DNA of 8,127 bases from UBA5359 sp028699365 [NCBI: bacterium] (GTDB lineage Bacteria > UBP13 > UBA5359): contig JAQVUQ010000110.1 in assembly GCA_028699365.1 (NCBI GenBank), positions 1 to 8,127 on the forward strand, written 5' to 3'. The notes below the pieces were generated by a model. The model searched no databases. It was not told the origin of the DNA and worked only from the letters and a program-made list of their open reading frames with translations. Position 1 is the stretch's first letter, and the number at the start of each line of letters is the position of its first letter. Made by a program: the position numbers and the translations under genes. This document shows positions 1 to 5,269 of the stretch, piece by piece.

Positions 1-2
1 TT

Positions 3-902
3 TTGAACTCGGTTAAGACCTTCGGCAATGTCATCTGCTTCAGGGACCTCAAGCAGGCAACAGACGACGCCATCGCTCTCTTTGGCGACAGGGAGGCAGG
101 CGGCATCATTCTGTTGAAAACGTATGATGAATACTACCGCGGCTATGAGGAAAACGAAAAGCATAAGCCGGGGTATGCAGAGCTGATTGCAGAGCTGCAA
201 GCACGCTATCCTTTGGGTACGGCGATTATGGGAGAAGAGGCACAAAGGGATTATATTCGGCTTTTCGGCGCAATTCTGCGGCTTAAAAATATCCTCACCG
301 CCTTCGATGATTTTGCCGGCAATGAAATTATTTCCCAACTGGATTTTCAGGATTACCAGAGTATCTACATCGATCTCTACCAGGAGTTAACCAAAGGGAA
401 TGATGCCGACAAGGAATATATAAACGATGATATCGTCTTTGAAATTGAGCTTATCAGGCAGATAGAAGTAAATATCGATTATATCCTTATGCTGGTGGCG
501 AAGTATCACGATTCCAACTGTACCGACAAGAGTATTCTTGCGGCAATTGACAAAGCCGTCAGCTCCAGCATTGAACTTCGCAGCAAGAAGGAGCTGATCC
601 ATGACTTTATCGAGAGAGTCAATACCTCTGCCGGAGTGGAGGAGGGCTGGCACGCTTTTGTTCTCCAACAACTGGAGAACGATTTGTCGTCAATTATTGA
701 AGAAGAGAAGCTCAAACCGAAGGAAACGCGAAAGTTCCTGGCTGGTTCGTTTCGGGATGGCGCAATAAAGATAACCGGCACGGACATTGACAGGATTTTG
801 CCGCCCGTTTCCCGGTTTGCCGGCAGCGGCCGGGCAGCAAAAAAAGAGAATGTCATAGATAAACTTGCGGCGTTTTTTGAGAAGTATTTGGGACTAGTGT
901 AA
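3..902 (+). CDS. hsdR: Type I restriction enzyme R subunit, C-terminal part (5' end outside window)
   Basis: This is the last 299 codons of the motor/nuclease subunit of a type I restriction-modification complex, which with HsdM and HsdS translocates and cleaves DNA lacking the host methylation. The in-window part begins NSVKTFGNVICFRDL and continues with ATDDAIALFGD, ILLKTYDEYY and AELQARYPLG. These are recognised from memory as the end of the helicase region and the start of the helical C-terminal domain of EcoR124-like (type IC) HsdR proteins. The rest is charged and helical (for example SKKELIHDFIERV near residue 194) and ends in LAAFFEKYLGLV. The nuclease and DEAD-box motifs must lie upstream, so intactness cannot be judged. 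TTG at position 3 is not the real start. The gene is AT-richer than its neighbours: 19 of 60 bases are G/C at 421-480, against 41 of 60 at 2101-2160 in dapF. This fits horizontal acquisition. The family is fairly sure; the subtype is inference. Confidence 0.85.
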   Translation: MNSVKTFGNVICFRDLKQATDDAIALFGDREAGGIILLKTYDEYYRGYEENEKHKPGYAELIAELQARYPLGTAIMGEEAQRDYIRLFGAILRLKNILTAFDDFAGNEIISQLDFQDYQSIYIDLYQELTKGNDADKEYINDDIVFEIELIRQIEVNIDYILMLVAKYHDSNCTDKSILAAIDKAVSSSIELRSKKELIHDFIERVNTSAGVEEGWHAFVLQQLENDLSSIIEEEKLKPKETRKFLAGSFRDGAIKITGTDIDRILPPVSRFAGSGRAAKKENVIDKLAAFFEKYLGLV

Positions 903-913
903 CTATACGACAA

Positions 914-967
914 AAGAGAAACCAGCCACACCCGAGCTGATGCGCTTGAACGTGACTGGTTTCTCTT
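914..967. terminator. Probable bidirectional intrinsic terminator between convergent genes
   Basis: AAGAGAAACCAG (914-925) pairs perfectly with CTGGTTTCTCTT (956-967), and an inner CAC/GTG can extend the stem. It lies 11 bp after the hsdR stop, and the minus-strand small gene at 1042-1200 converges on it. Read on the minus strand the stem runs into TTTTG, a U-rich tail. On the plus strand the U-rich run lies within the 3' arm. The loop of about 30 nt is long for an intrinsic terminator, so efficiency is uncertain. Confidence 0.6.
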
Positions 968-1041
968 ATGTCCTGCTTGAAGCTGTTCACAAAAGCAGTT
1001 CTCTCAAATTTCTGTGTGATTACTCCTAACGCCGGCTCCTT

Positions 1042-1200
1042 TCATTCAGCAGCCGGTCTGGGTCCACTGAACAGGCCGATCAGGAAAAGCACGGCCGCAG
1101 CCAGCAGCAGTAGATAGATCAGGGAGCCTCCCACTCTGAAAAGGAGCCCCAGGAGCCAGAAGAGCAGCAGCAGAACAACCAGCGTCCATATTATCCGCAT
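1042..1200 (-). CDS. lmo0937-like small membrane protein (52 aa)
   Basis: ATG at 1198-1200 opens a 52-codon frame ending in TGA at 1042-1044. Upstream on the minus strand is GGGAGGGGG (1205-1213), a strong purine-rich ribosome binding site 4-7 nt from the start. The protein starts MRIIWTLVVLLLLFWLLGLLF, then has a short RVGGS turn and a second hydrophobic stretch (about residues 27-44) before a GLFSGPRPAAE tail. So it has two membrane helices joined by a tight glycine turn. The IxxxLLxLWLLGL, GG turn, and LLLxxAxxxLxIxL layout matches the lmo0937/DUF5670 family of roughly 50-residue proteins, whose function is unknown. An AT-rich TATTAATAAT (minus strand, 1219-1228) could hold a -10 element, but no good -35 was found. 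The gene is monocistronic and converges on hsdR. It is short enough to be missed by gene callers. Confidence 0.8.
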   Translation of the reverse strand: MRIIWTLVVLLLLFWLLGLLFRVGGSLIYLLLLAAAVLFLIGLFSGPRPAAE

Positions 1201-1254
1201 ATTACCCCCTCCCTTCGCATTATTAATACCCTTGAGGCTGTATTTTAAACAGGA

Positions 1255-1289
1255 CGGGTTCCATGTTCCGAGTTCACCGTTTAACGTTC
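1255..1289 (-). repeat. Heptamer array, GAACNNN family, minus orientation
   Basis: There are five consecutive 7-mers on the plus strand: CGGGTTC, CATGTTC, CGAGTTC, ACCGTTT and AACGTTC. On the minus strand they read GAACGTT, AAACGGT, GAACTCG, GAACATG and GAACCCG. The first four bases are constant (one G to A change) and the last three vary. The array is intergenic, upstream of the lmo0937-like gene. Confidence 0.8.
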
Positions 1290-1326
1290 TTAAATGAAAA
1301 ACTTAAGCACTCGGCCCGAAAACCTT

Positions 1327-1384
1327 GAACTTCTGAACGTCGAACCGTAAACTCGTCCTCTTTGAACCTTGAACTTACGACCAC
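1327..1384 (+). repeat. Heptamer array, GAACNNN family, plus orientation
   Basis: GAAC (or AAAC/CGAC) cores occur at 1327, 1335, 1342, 1349, 1364, 1371 and 1378. Spacing is 7 nt except for one 8-nt step and one 15-nt gap. It faces the opposite GAACNNN block at 1255-1289 across about 37 bp. The array ends just before the candidate dapF promoter. Confidence 0.75.
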
Positions 1385-1413
1385 TTCTACGTTAAAATAA
1401 GATGTTGTAATAT
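1385..1413 (+). promoter_or_regulatory. Weak candidate sigma70 promoter for dapF
   Basis: TAATAT (1408-1413) could be a -10 element, with TTCTAC (1385-1390) as a poor -35 at 17-bp spacing; three of six -35 bases match the consensus. It sits 20 bp before the dapF ATG in an AT-rich stretch. The -35 abuts the GAACNNN array. The assignment rests mainly on position. Confidence 0.25.
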
Positions 1414-1433
1414 TTATGGGACTGGTAAGATAA

Positions 1434-2279
1434 ATGGAGTTTACCAAGATGCACGGCGCCGGCAATGATTTCATCGTTGTTGATGCCTTGAAAGACAACA
1501 ATACGGAACGACTTCTTGCATTACCCGATGTCGTCATGAGGTTGTGTGACCGTCATTTCGGCATCGGTGCCGACGGTTTGATTCTGATATTGCCGTCGGA
1601 GATCGGCGATTTGAAAATGCGGATCCTCAATCCCGACGGCAGTGAAGCCGAGATGTGCGGCAACGGTATCAGGTGCTTTGCCAAATATGCCTTTGAGCAC
1701 GGCCTGGTCGGGAAATCTTCCCTGCGTGTGGAGACTTTGGCAGGGGTTATCTGCCCGGAATTGCGCCTGCAGGAGGGCAGGGTCGTATCCGTATCCGTCG
1801 ATATGGGCAAACCCAGACTGACCAGAGCTGAAATACCCATGACCGGTCCCGGTGAAGATCGAGCCGTCGCCTTCGATCTGTCCGCACAGGGCAGCACATT
1901 CAAAGCGACCGCGGTTTCCATGGGCAATCCCCATTGCGTCATCTTTACGGACGATCCGGAAGGGATTCAACTGGAGAGCATCGGCCCTGCCATCGAAAAC
2001 CATCCCTTCTTCCCCAGAAAGACCAATGTCGAGTTCGTTCAGGTTCTTGCACCGGACAGATTGAAGATGCTGGTGTGGGAGAGGGGGGCCGGCAGAACAA
2101 TGGCCTGCGGAACGGGCGCCTGTGCCGCTCTGGTGGCTGCCGTTCTCAACGGTTTGGCTGAACGCACGGCCAGGGTGCTTCTTCCCGGCGGGGAGTTGGA
2201 GATCAACTGGCGAAGCGACGACCGGTTGATCATGACGGGCCCGGCCGAAGAGGTGTTCACTGGTAGTCTGAAAGCTTAG
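1434..2279 (+). CDS. dapF: Diaminopimelate epimerase
   Basis: DapF is a cytoplasmic, cofactor-independent epimerase that converts LL-diaminopimelate to meso-diaminopimelate, the precursor of lysine and of most DAP-type peptidoglycan. At 281 residues it is full length. It opens with the family signature KMHGAGNDFIVVD (5-17). The first catalytic cysteine is C75 in NPDGSEAEMCGNGIRC (66-81), and the second is C225 in RGAGRTMACGTGAC (217-230). GNPHCV (164-169) and TNVEFVQV (197-204) are further substrate-site motifs, so the two-base cysteine mechanism looks intact. The ATG at 1434 leaves the usual short N-terminus before HGAGN but has only a weak ribosome binding site (GGTAAG). A five-codon frame (ATG 1416 to TAA 1431-1433) ends immediately before it. 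The next gene, dapL, makes the substrate, so the two form a functional pair across a 124-bp repeat-filled gap. Confidence 0.96.
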   Translation: MEFTKMHGAGNDFIVVDALKDNNTERLLALPDVVMRLCDRHFGIGADGLILILPSEIGDLKMRILNPDGSEAEMCGNGIRCFAKYAFEHGLVGKSSLRVETLAGVICPELRLQEGRVVSVSVDMGKPRLTRAEIPMTGPGEDRAVAFDLSAQGSTFKATAVSMGNPHCVIFTDDPEGIQLESIGPAIENHPFFPRKTNVEFVQVLAPDRLKMLVWERGAGRTMACGTGACAALVAAVLNGLAERTARVLLPGGELEINWRSDDRLIMTGPAEEVFTGSLKA

Positions 2280-2311
2280 CAGTGAACCTGTAACTGCGCC
2301 CGCAGGGCGCT

Positions 2312-2332
2312 CAGGAGCCAGGAGCCAGGAGT
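2312..2332 (+). repeat. Heptamer array CAGGAGC x3
   Basis: CAGGAGC, CAGGAGC and CAGGAGT are in perfect register, directly after the first copy of the 18-bp repeat. Each unit contains AGGAG, which resembles a ribosome binding site, but no start codon is usefully placed after it. Confidence 0.85.
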
Positions 2333-2346
2333 TTGGGCAGGTTATT

Positions 2347-2370
2347 ACCAACAACCAACAACTAACAACT
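2347..2370 (+). repeat. Heptamer array ACCAACA x3.4
   Basis: ACCAACA, ACCAACA, ACTAACA and a partial ACT run straight into the second copy of the 18-bp repeat. On the minus strand the units read TGTTAGT/TGTTGGT. These are related to the TGTTAAG/TGTTAAC pair after hflX (4937-4950). Confidence 0.85.
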
Positions 2371-2403
2371 GCGCCCGCAGGGCGTTAACTAGAGGAGGTT
2401 CTA

Positions 2404-3561
2404 ATGGAGAGAGCAGAACGTATAAAGAAAGTGCCGCCGTACCTGTTTGCGGAGATAGACAAGAAAGTAGCTCAGGCCAAGGCGGCCGGTAAAGACGTCA
2501 TCAGCCTGGGAATAGGCGATCCCGATCTGCCTACACCGGGATACATAATCGATGAGTTGATAAAAGAGGCTAAGAACCCGGTCAATCATCAATACCCGTC
2601 ATACGAGGGCCTGCCTGCCTTCAGAAGCGCTGTGGCGGAATGGTGCCGCAATCGTTTCGGCATAGCGCTGGATTCTTCCAGCGAAGTTCTGACGCTGATA
2701 GGTTCCAAGGAAGGCATAGCCCATCTGCCGCTGGCTTTTGTCAACCCGGGTGATATAGTCCTGATACCGGATCCCGGTTATCCCGTGTACAAGGTGGCCA
2801 CACTCTTTGCCGGGGGAGAACCGTATCCCTTCAAGCTTCTGCCGGAAAAAGGCTTTCTGCCGGATTTTTCAGCCATTCCCTCTGATATAGCCAGGCGCGC
2901 CAGGATGATCTTTTTGAATTATCCCAACAATCCCACGGCTGCCGTTGCCGATGTCTCTTTCTTTGAAGAGGCCGTGGCCTTTGCCAAAAGCTACGATATC
3001 ATCGTGGTGCATGACAACGCTTATTCGGAAGTGGCTTATGACGGCTACCGCCCGGCAAGTTTCTTGCAGGCAGAGGGAGCCATGGATGTAGGCGTGGAGT
3101 TCAACTCGCTCTCCAAGCCTTTCAACATGACCGGCTGGCGCATCGGCTTTGCCTACGGCAATAAGGATATCATCGCCGGACTGTCCATTATAAAGACGAA
3201 CGTGGATTCCGGGGTCTTTCAGGCCGTACAGTATGCCGGCATCAAAGCGTTGCAGGAGAACAAGGGTACCGATGAGTTGAACGCCGTCTACACGCGCAGG
3301 CGCGATATGGTGGTGGAGACTTTCAATGATATGGGCTGGAAGCTGGACAAGCCGAAAGCCACCTTCTATATCTGGGCGCCGGTGCCGGACGGGTATGCCT
3401 CATCCGTCGAATTTGCCGCTGCCATGCTGGAGAAGGCCAGTGTCGTCATAACTCCGGGAATAGGCTATGGGGAAACCGGCAACGGTTACTTCAGAATATC
3501 CATCACCCTGGGAGACCAGCGCCTTAAGGAAGCCATGGATCGGATTAAAAAGAATCTCTAA
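2404..3561 (+). CDS. dapL: LL-diaminopimelate aminotransferase (DapC_direct type)
   Basis: This is a PLP-dependent class I/II (fold type I) aminotransferase. It converts tetrahydrodipicolinate directly to LL-diaminopimelate with glutamate as amino donor, bypassing the succinylase/acetylase steps. The 385-residue protein opens ERAERIKKVPPYLFAEIDKK and has LGIGDPDLPTP (35-45), the cofactor-site NYPNNPT (172-178), and DNAYSEV with D204 and Y207 for the pyridine ring. The Schiff-base lysine K238 lies in SLSKPFNMTGWRIGFA, and the carboxylate-binding R364 in GYFRIS. The overall sequence fits the TIGR03540 (DapC_direct) subgroup rather than the plant-type DapL. AGGAGG (2393-2398) lies 5 nt before the ATG, which fixes the start. 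dapF upstream supports the assignment over a generic aspartate aminotransferase. The last codons and stop are tandemly duplicated just downstream (3543-3580). Confidence 0.92.
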   Translation: MERAERIKKVPPYLFAEIDKKVAQAKAAGKDVISLGIGDPDLPTPGYIIDELIKEAKNPVNHQYPSYEGLPAFRSAVAEWCRNRFGIALDSSSEVLTLIGSKEGIAHLPLAFVNPGDIVLIPDPGYPVYKVATLFAGGEPYPFKLLPEKGFLPDFSAIPSDIARRARMIFLNYPNNPTAAVADVSFFEEAVAFAKSYDIIVVHDNAYSEVAYDGYRPASFLQAEGAMDVGVEFNSLSKPFNMTGWRIGFAYGNKDIIAGLSIIKTNVDSGVFQAVQYAGIKALQENKGTDELNAVYTRRRDMVVETFNDMGWKLDKPKATFYIWAPVPDGYASSVEFAAAMLEKASVVITPGIGYGETGNGYFRISITLGDQRLKEAMDRIKKNL

Positions 3562-3580
3562 GATTAAAAAGAACCTCTAA
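3543..3580 (+). repeat. 19-bp tandem duplication over the dapL stop codon
   Basis: GATTAAAAAGAATCTCTAA (3543-3561) is followed with no gap by GATTAAAAAGAACCTCTAA (3562-3580), with one T/C difference. The first copy encodes the DapL C-terminus IKKNL and its TAA. The second copy is an untranslated duplicate, shifted out of frame, whose final AA forms part of the hflX ribosome binding site AAGGAG (3579-3584). Confidence 0.95.
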
Positions 3581-3592
3581 GGAGCGTGAAAA

Positions 3593-4888
3593 TTGTCTTT
3601 AACGCATGAGACGTCCGGCCCCCTCCTGGAGACAGCCGTTATAGCGGCGATATACTTATCCTCCATCGATGAGGCGGAGATAGATGAGGATATGGCCGAG
3701 CTGAACCGGTTGGCCGATACGGCCGGTGCGCGCGTAATCGCTAGAGTGACGCAACGGCGCCAGGATCCGGATCCGTCCTATTTCCTGGGCAAGGGCAAGC
3801 TGGAGGAACTGAAAGAGATCGTCATCTCTGATAATGCCGATCTGGTGATAATCAACAATCAGTTGACACCGCTCCAGCAGCGCAACATGGAAGCCGCATT
3901 GGAAGTCAAAGTAGTGGACAGAACGGCTCTGATTCTGGATATTTTTGCACAACGGGCCAGGACCAGAGAAGGGCAGTTGCAGGTTGAACTGGCTCAATTG
4001 AATTACCTTCTGCCCCGATTGATCGGCAAGGGAATAGAGATGTCCCGGCTGGGAGGCGGTATTGGCACCAGAGGAGGCCCCGGCGAGACCAAGCTGGAAA
4101 CGGACAGGCGGCGTATACGGCGCCAGATCGCCCGGCTGGAGGATGAACTTGAGAAGGTGAGAAAGCAGCGCCTGCTGCAATCTCAGCCGCGACACGATGT
4201 GCCGGTGATGGTGGCGGCACTGGTGGGTTACACCAACGCAGGCAAATCGACGCTCTTCAATACACTCACGGGTGCCGACGTTCTGGTAGAGAACAGGCTG
4301 TTCGCTACATTGGATCCCACGCTGCGGCGTCTCAGATTGCCCAACGGACAGACCATAGTGCTGAGCGATACTGTGGGTTTTATCCGCAACCTGCCCCACA
4401 GCGTGGTGGCTGCGTTCAGGGCCACCCTGGAAGAGGTGGTGGAGGCGGATATAATTATCCACGTAGTGGATTCCGCCAATCCTCTGTCTCACCGGCAGAG
4501 CGATGCCGTATACGAGGTCTTGGAGGAACTGGGCGTAGCCGACAAGCCCATCATAACCGTGCTCAACAAGGTGGACCTGGCGGAGGATCCTGAGAGCGTT
4601 CAACATCTGGCAGATACGGCGGAGCGTACGGTTGCCGTTTCCGCCCTCAACGGAACGGGATTGGAAGATCTGCTGGATGAGATGATCGAGCTTATGAACG
4701 AGCGCCTGACGGTTATAGAGGTGACTCTGCCGTATAACAGGCTGGATATACTCTCGCTCCTCTACGATACCGGACAGGTGCTGGAGCGTCGCTACGACCC
4801 TGAAGGCATATACGTACGGGCCGAAGTGGACAGGGTTGTGGCCGAGAGAATCAGGGAGTTTGTCAGGGCCAGAGCAGATCTGTCATGA
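3593..4888 (+). CDS. hflX: GTPase HflX
   Basis: HflX is a GTP-binding protein of the Obg-HflX group that binds the large ribosomal subunit and splits or rescues stalled ribosomes under stress. At 431 residues it is complete. The N-terminal domain has DPSYFLGKGKLEEL (60-73) and DRTALILDIFAQRA (109-122), then the family hallmark GGGIGTRGGPGETKLE (154-169) with a coiled linker (about 170-197). The G domain has G1 GYTNAGKST (212-220), the switch region FATLDPT (237-243), G3 DTVGF (259-263), G4 NKVD (325-328) and G5 SAL (350-352). The start is TTG at 3593, set by AAGGAG (3579-3584) at 8-nt spacing; the nearer GTG at 3586 is out of frame. It lies 31 bp after dapL, so cotranscription is likely. No hairpin terminator follows; heptamer repeats begin 4 nt after the stop. 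Confidence 0.97.
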   Translation: MSLTHETSGPLLETAVIAAIYLSSIDEAEIDEDMAELNRLADTAGARVIARVTQRRQDPDPSYFLGKGKLEELKEIVISDNADLVIINNQLTPLQQRNMEAALEVKVVDRTALILDIFAQRARTREGQLQVELAQLNYLLPRLIGKGIEMSRLGGGIGTRGGPGETKLETDRRRIRRQIARLEDELEKVRKQRLLQSQPRHDVPVMVAALVGYTNAGKSTLFNTLTGADVLVENRLFATLDPTLRRLRLPNGQTIVLSDTVGFIRNLPHSVVAAFRATLEEVVEADIIIHVVDSANPLSHRQSDAVYEVLEELGVADKPIITVLNKVDLAEDPESVQHLADTAERTVAVSALNGTGLEDLLDEMIELMNERLTVIEVTLPYNRLDILSLLYDTGQVLERRYDPEGIYVRAEVDRVVAERIREFVRARADLS

Positions 4889-4891
4889 AAC

Positions 4892-4926
4892 CAGAAGACG
4901 GAAGTCAGAAGACAGAAGTCAGAAGT
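4892..4926 (+). repeat. Heptamer array CAGAAGT x5
   Basis: CAGAAGA, CGGAAGT, CAGAAGA, CAGAAGT and CAGAAGT lie in unbroken 7-nt register, beginning 3 nt after the hflX stop codon. The units are purine-rich on the plus strand. Confidence 0.9.
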
Positions 4927-4936
4927 GCTGGTCCGT

Positions 4937-4950
4937 TGTTAAGTGTTAAC
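4937..4950 (+). repeat. Heptamer pair TGTTAAG/TGTTAAC
   Basis: Two adjacent 7-mers in register differ only in the last base. They resemble the minus strand of the ACCAACA array at 2347-2370 (TGTTAGT/TGTTGGT), so this may be an inverted fragment of that family. With only two units this call is weaker than the others. The DNA between here and 5011 shows no gene; it contains a 7-bp inverted pair, CTTGCAT (4956-4962) and ATGCAAG (4989-4995). Confidence 0.5.
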
Positions 4951-5010
4951 GTGCGCTTGCATGTAATGAAAGAAAGGTATACGCTTGAATGCAAGGATGT
5001 TGAGCTTGGA

Positions 5011-5038
5011 ATTCCGCATTCCGAAATCCGCATTCCGC
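5011..5038 (+). repeat. Heptamer array ATTCCGC x4
   Basis: ATTCCGC, ATTCCGA, AATCCGC and ATTCCGC in register are followed by a partial ATT. The array ends 10 bp before the ribosome binding site of the next small gene. On the minus strand the unit is the purine-rich GCGGAAT. Confidence 0.9.
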
Positions 5039-5060
5039 ATTTGAGATGAGAGGACGAGGA

Positions 5061-5261
5061 ATGAAAAAAGAGAGAATCGATGCCTATATAATAACCGGGG
5101 TGGTTTCCGTGGCGGCAGGTATACTGATCGCTTCCTATCTCTATTCAAAGCAGCGCAGTCAGGACCCCCTGCGAGTGGCTGAGAAGATCGTCAAAGAATG
5201 CCGTGAGAAGATCGAGGAGATAGAACGGGATCTGGCAACCTTCAAGACTACCGAATCATAG
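5061..5261 (+). CDS. Small single-pass membrane protein, function unknown (66 aa)
   Basis: I do not recognise a family. The protein starts MKKERIDAYIITGVVSVAAG. After a short basic N-terminus it has one hydrophobic helix (about residues 8-28, ending ASYLYS). A charged, probably helical or coiled-coil tail follows (VAEKIVKECREKIEEIERDL, about 39-58), ending FKTTES. The positive N-terminus followed by a helix could be a membrane anchor or an uncleaved signal. The layout superficially resembles YtxH-like small proteins, but that is not an assignment. ATG at 5061 is preferred because GAGAGG (5048-5053) lies 7 nt upstream. An in-frame ATG at 5046 would overlap that site and follows only repeats. 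It lies 172 bp after hflX and ends 8 bp before the convergent recombinase gene. Codon use and the ribosome binding site support a real gene. Confidence 0.75.
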   Translation: MKKERIDAYIITGVVSVAAGILIASYLYSKQRSQDPLRVAEKIVKECREKIEEIERDLATFKTTES

Positions 5262-5269
5262 GTCCGACC

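Larger units (their letters stand above)
2292..2384 (+). repeat. 18-bp hairpin-forming direct repeat, two copies bracketing heptamer arrays
   Basis: AACTGCGCCCGCAGGGCG occurs identically at 2292-2309 and 2367-2384. Each copy contains CGCCC-GCA-GGGCG, a GC-rich hairpin with a three-base loop; the first copy extends to a perfect GCGCCC/GGGCGC. The 57 bp between the copies hold two heptamer arrays. A GAAC-type fragment, GAACCTGTAACTGC (2284-2297), leads into the first copy. No U-tract follows either hairpin, so they are not classical terminators, although they could attenuate transcription between dapF and dapL. Confidence 0.85.

Noticed and set aside
1255-1384. CRISPR array
   Set aside because: Repeats of 4-7 nt with 3-nt variable parts are far too short; there are no 20-40 nt repeats with spacers and no cas genes.
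1521-2354. Long minus-strand open frame (277 codons) opposite dapF
   Set aside because: It is antisense to a gene with both catalytic motifs intact, and its translation shows no family features.
2292-2384. Rho-independent terminator after dapF
   Set aside because: The hairpins are GC-rich but neither is followed by a T-run.
3586-3588. GTG as the hflX start
   Set aside because: It is out of frame with the HflX reading frame; the TTG at 3593 is in frame and well spaced from AAGGAG.
3656-4606. Minus-strand open frame of 316 codons opposite hflX
   Set aside because: It is a shadow of hflX codon structure; the His- and Gln-rich translation has no recognisable domain.
5046-5048. Upstream ATG for the 66-residue protein
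   Set aside because: It would place the start on top of the good ribosome binding site and has only ATTCCGC repeats upstream.
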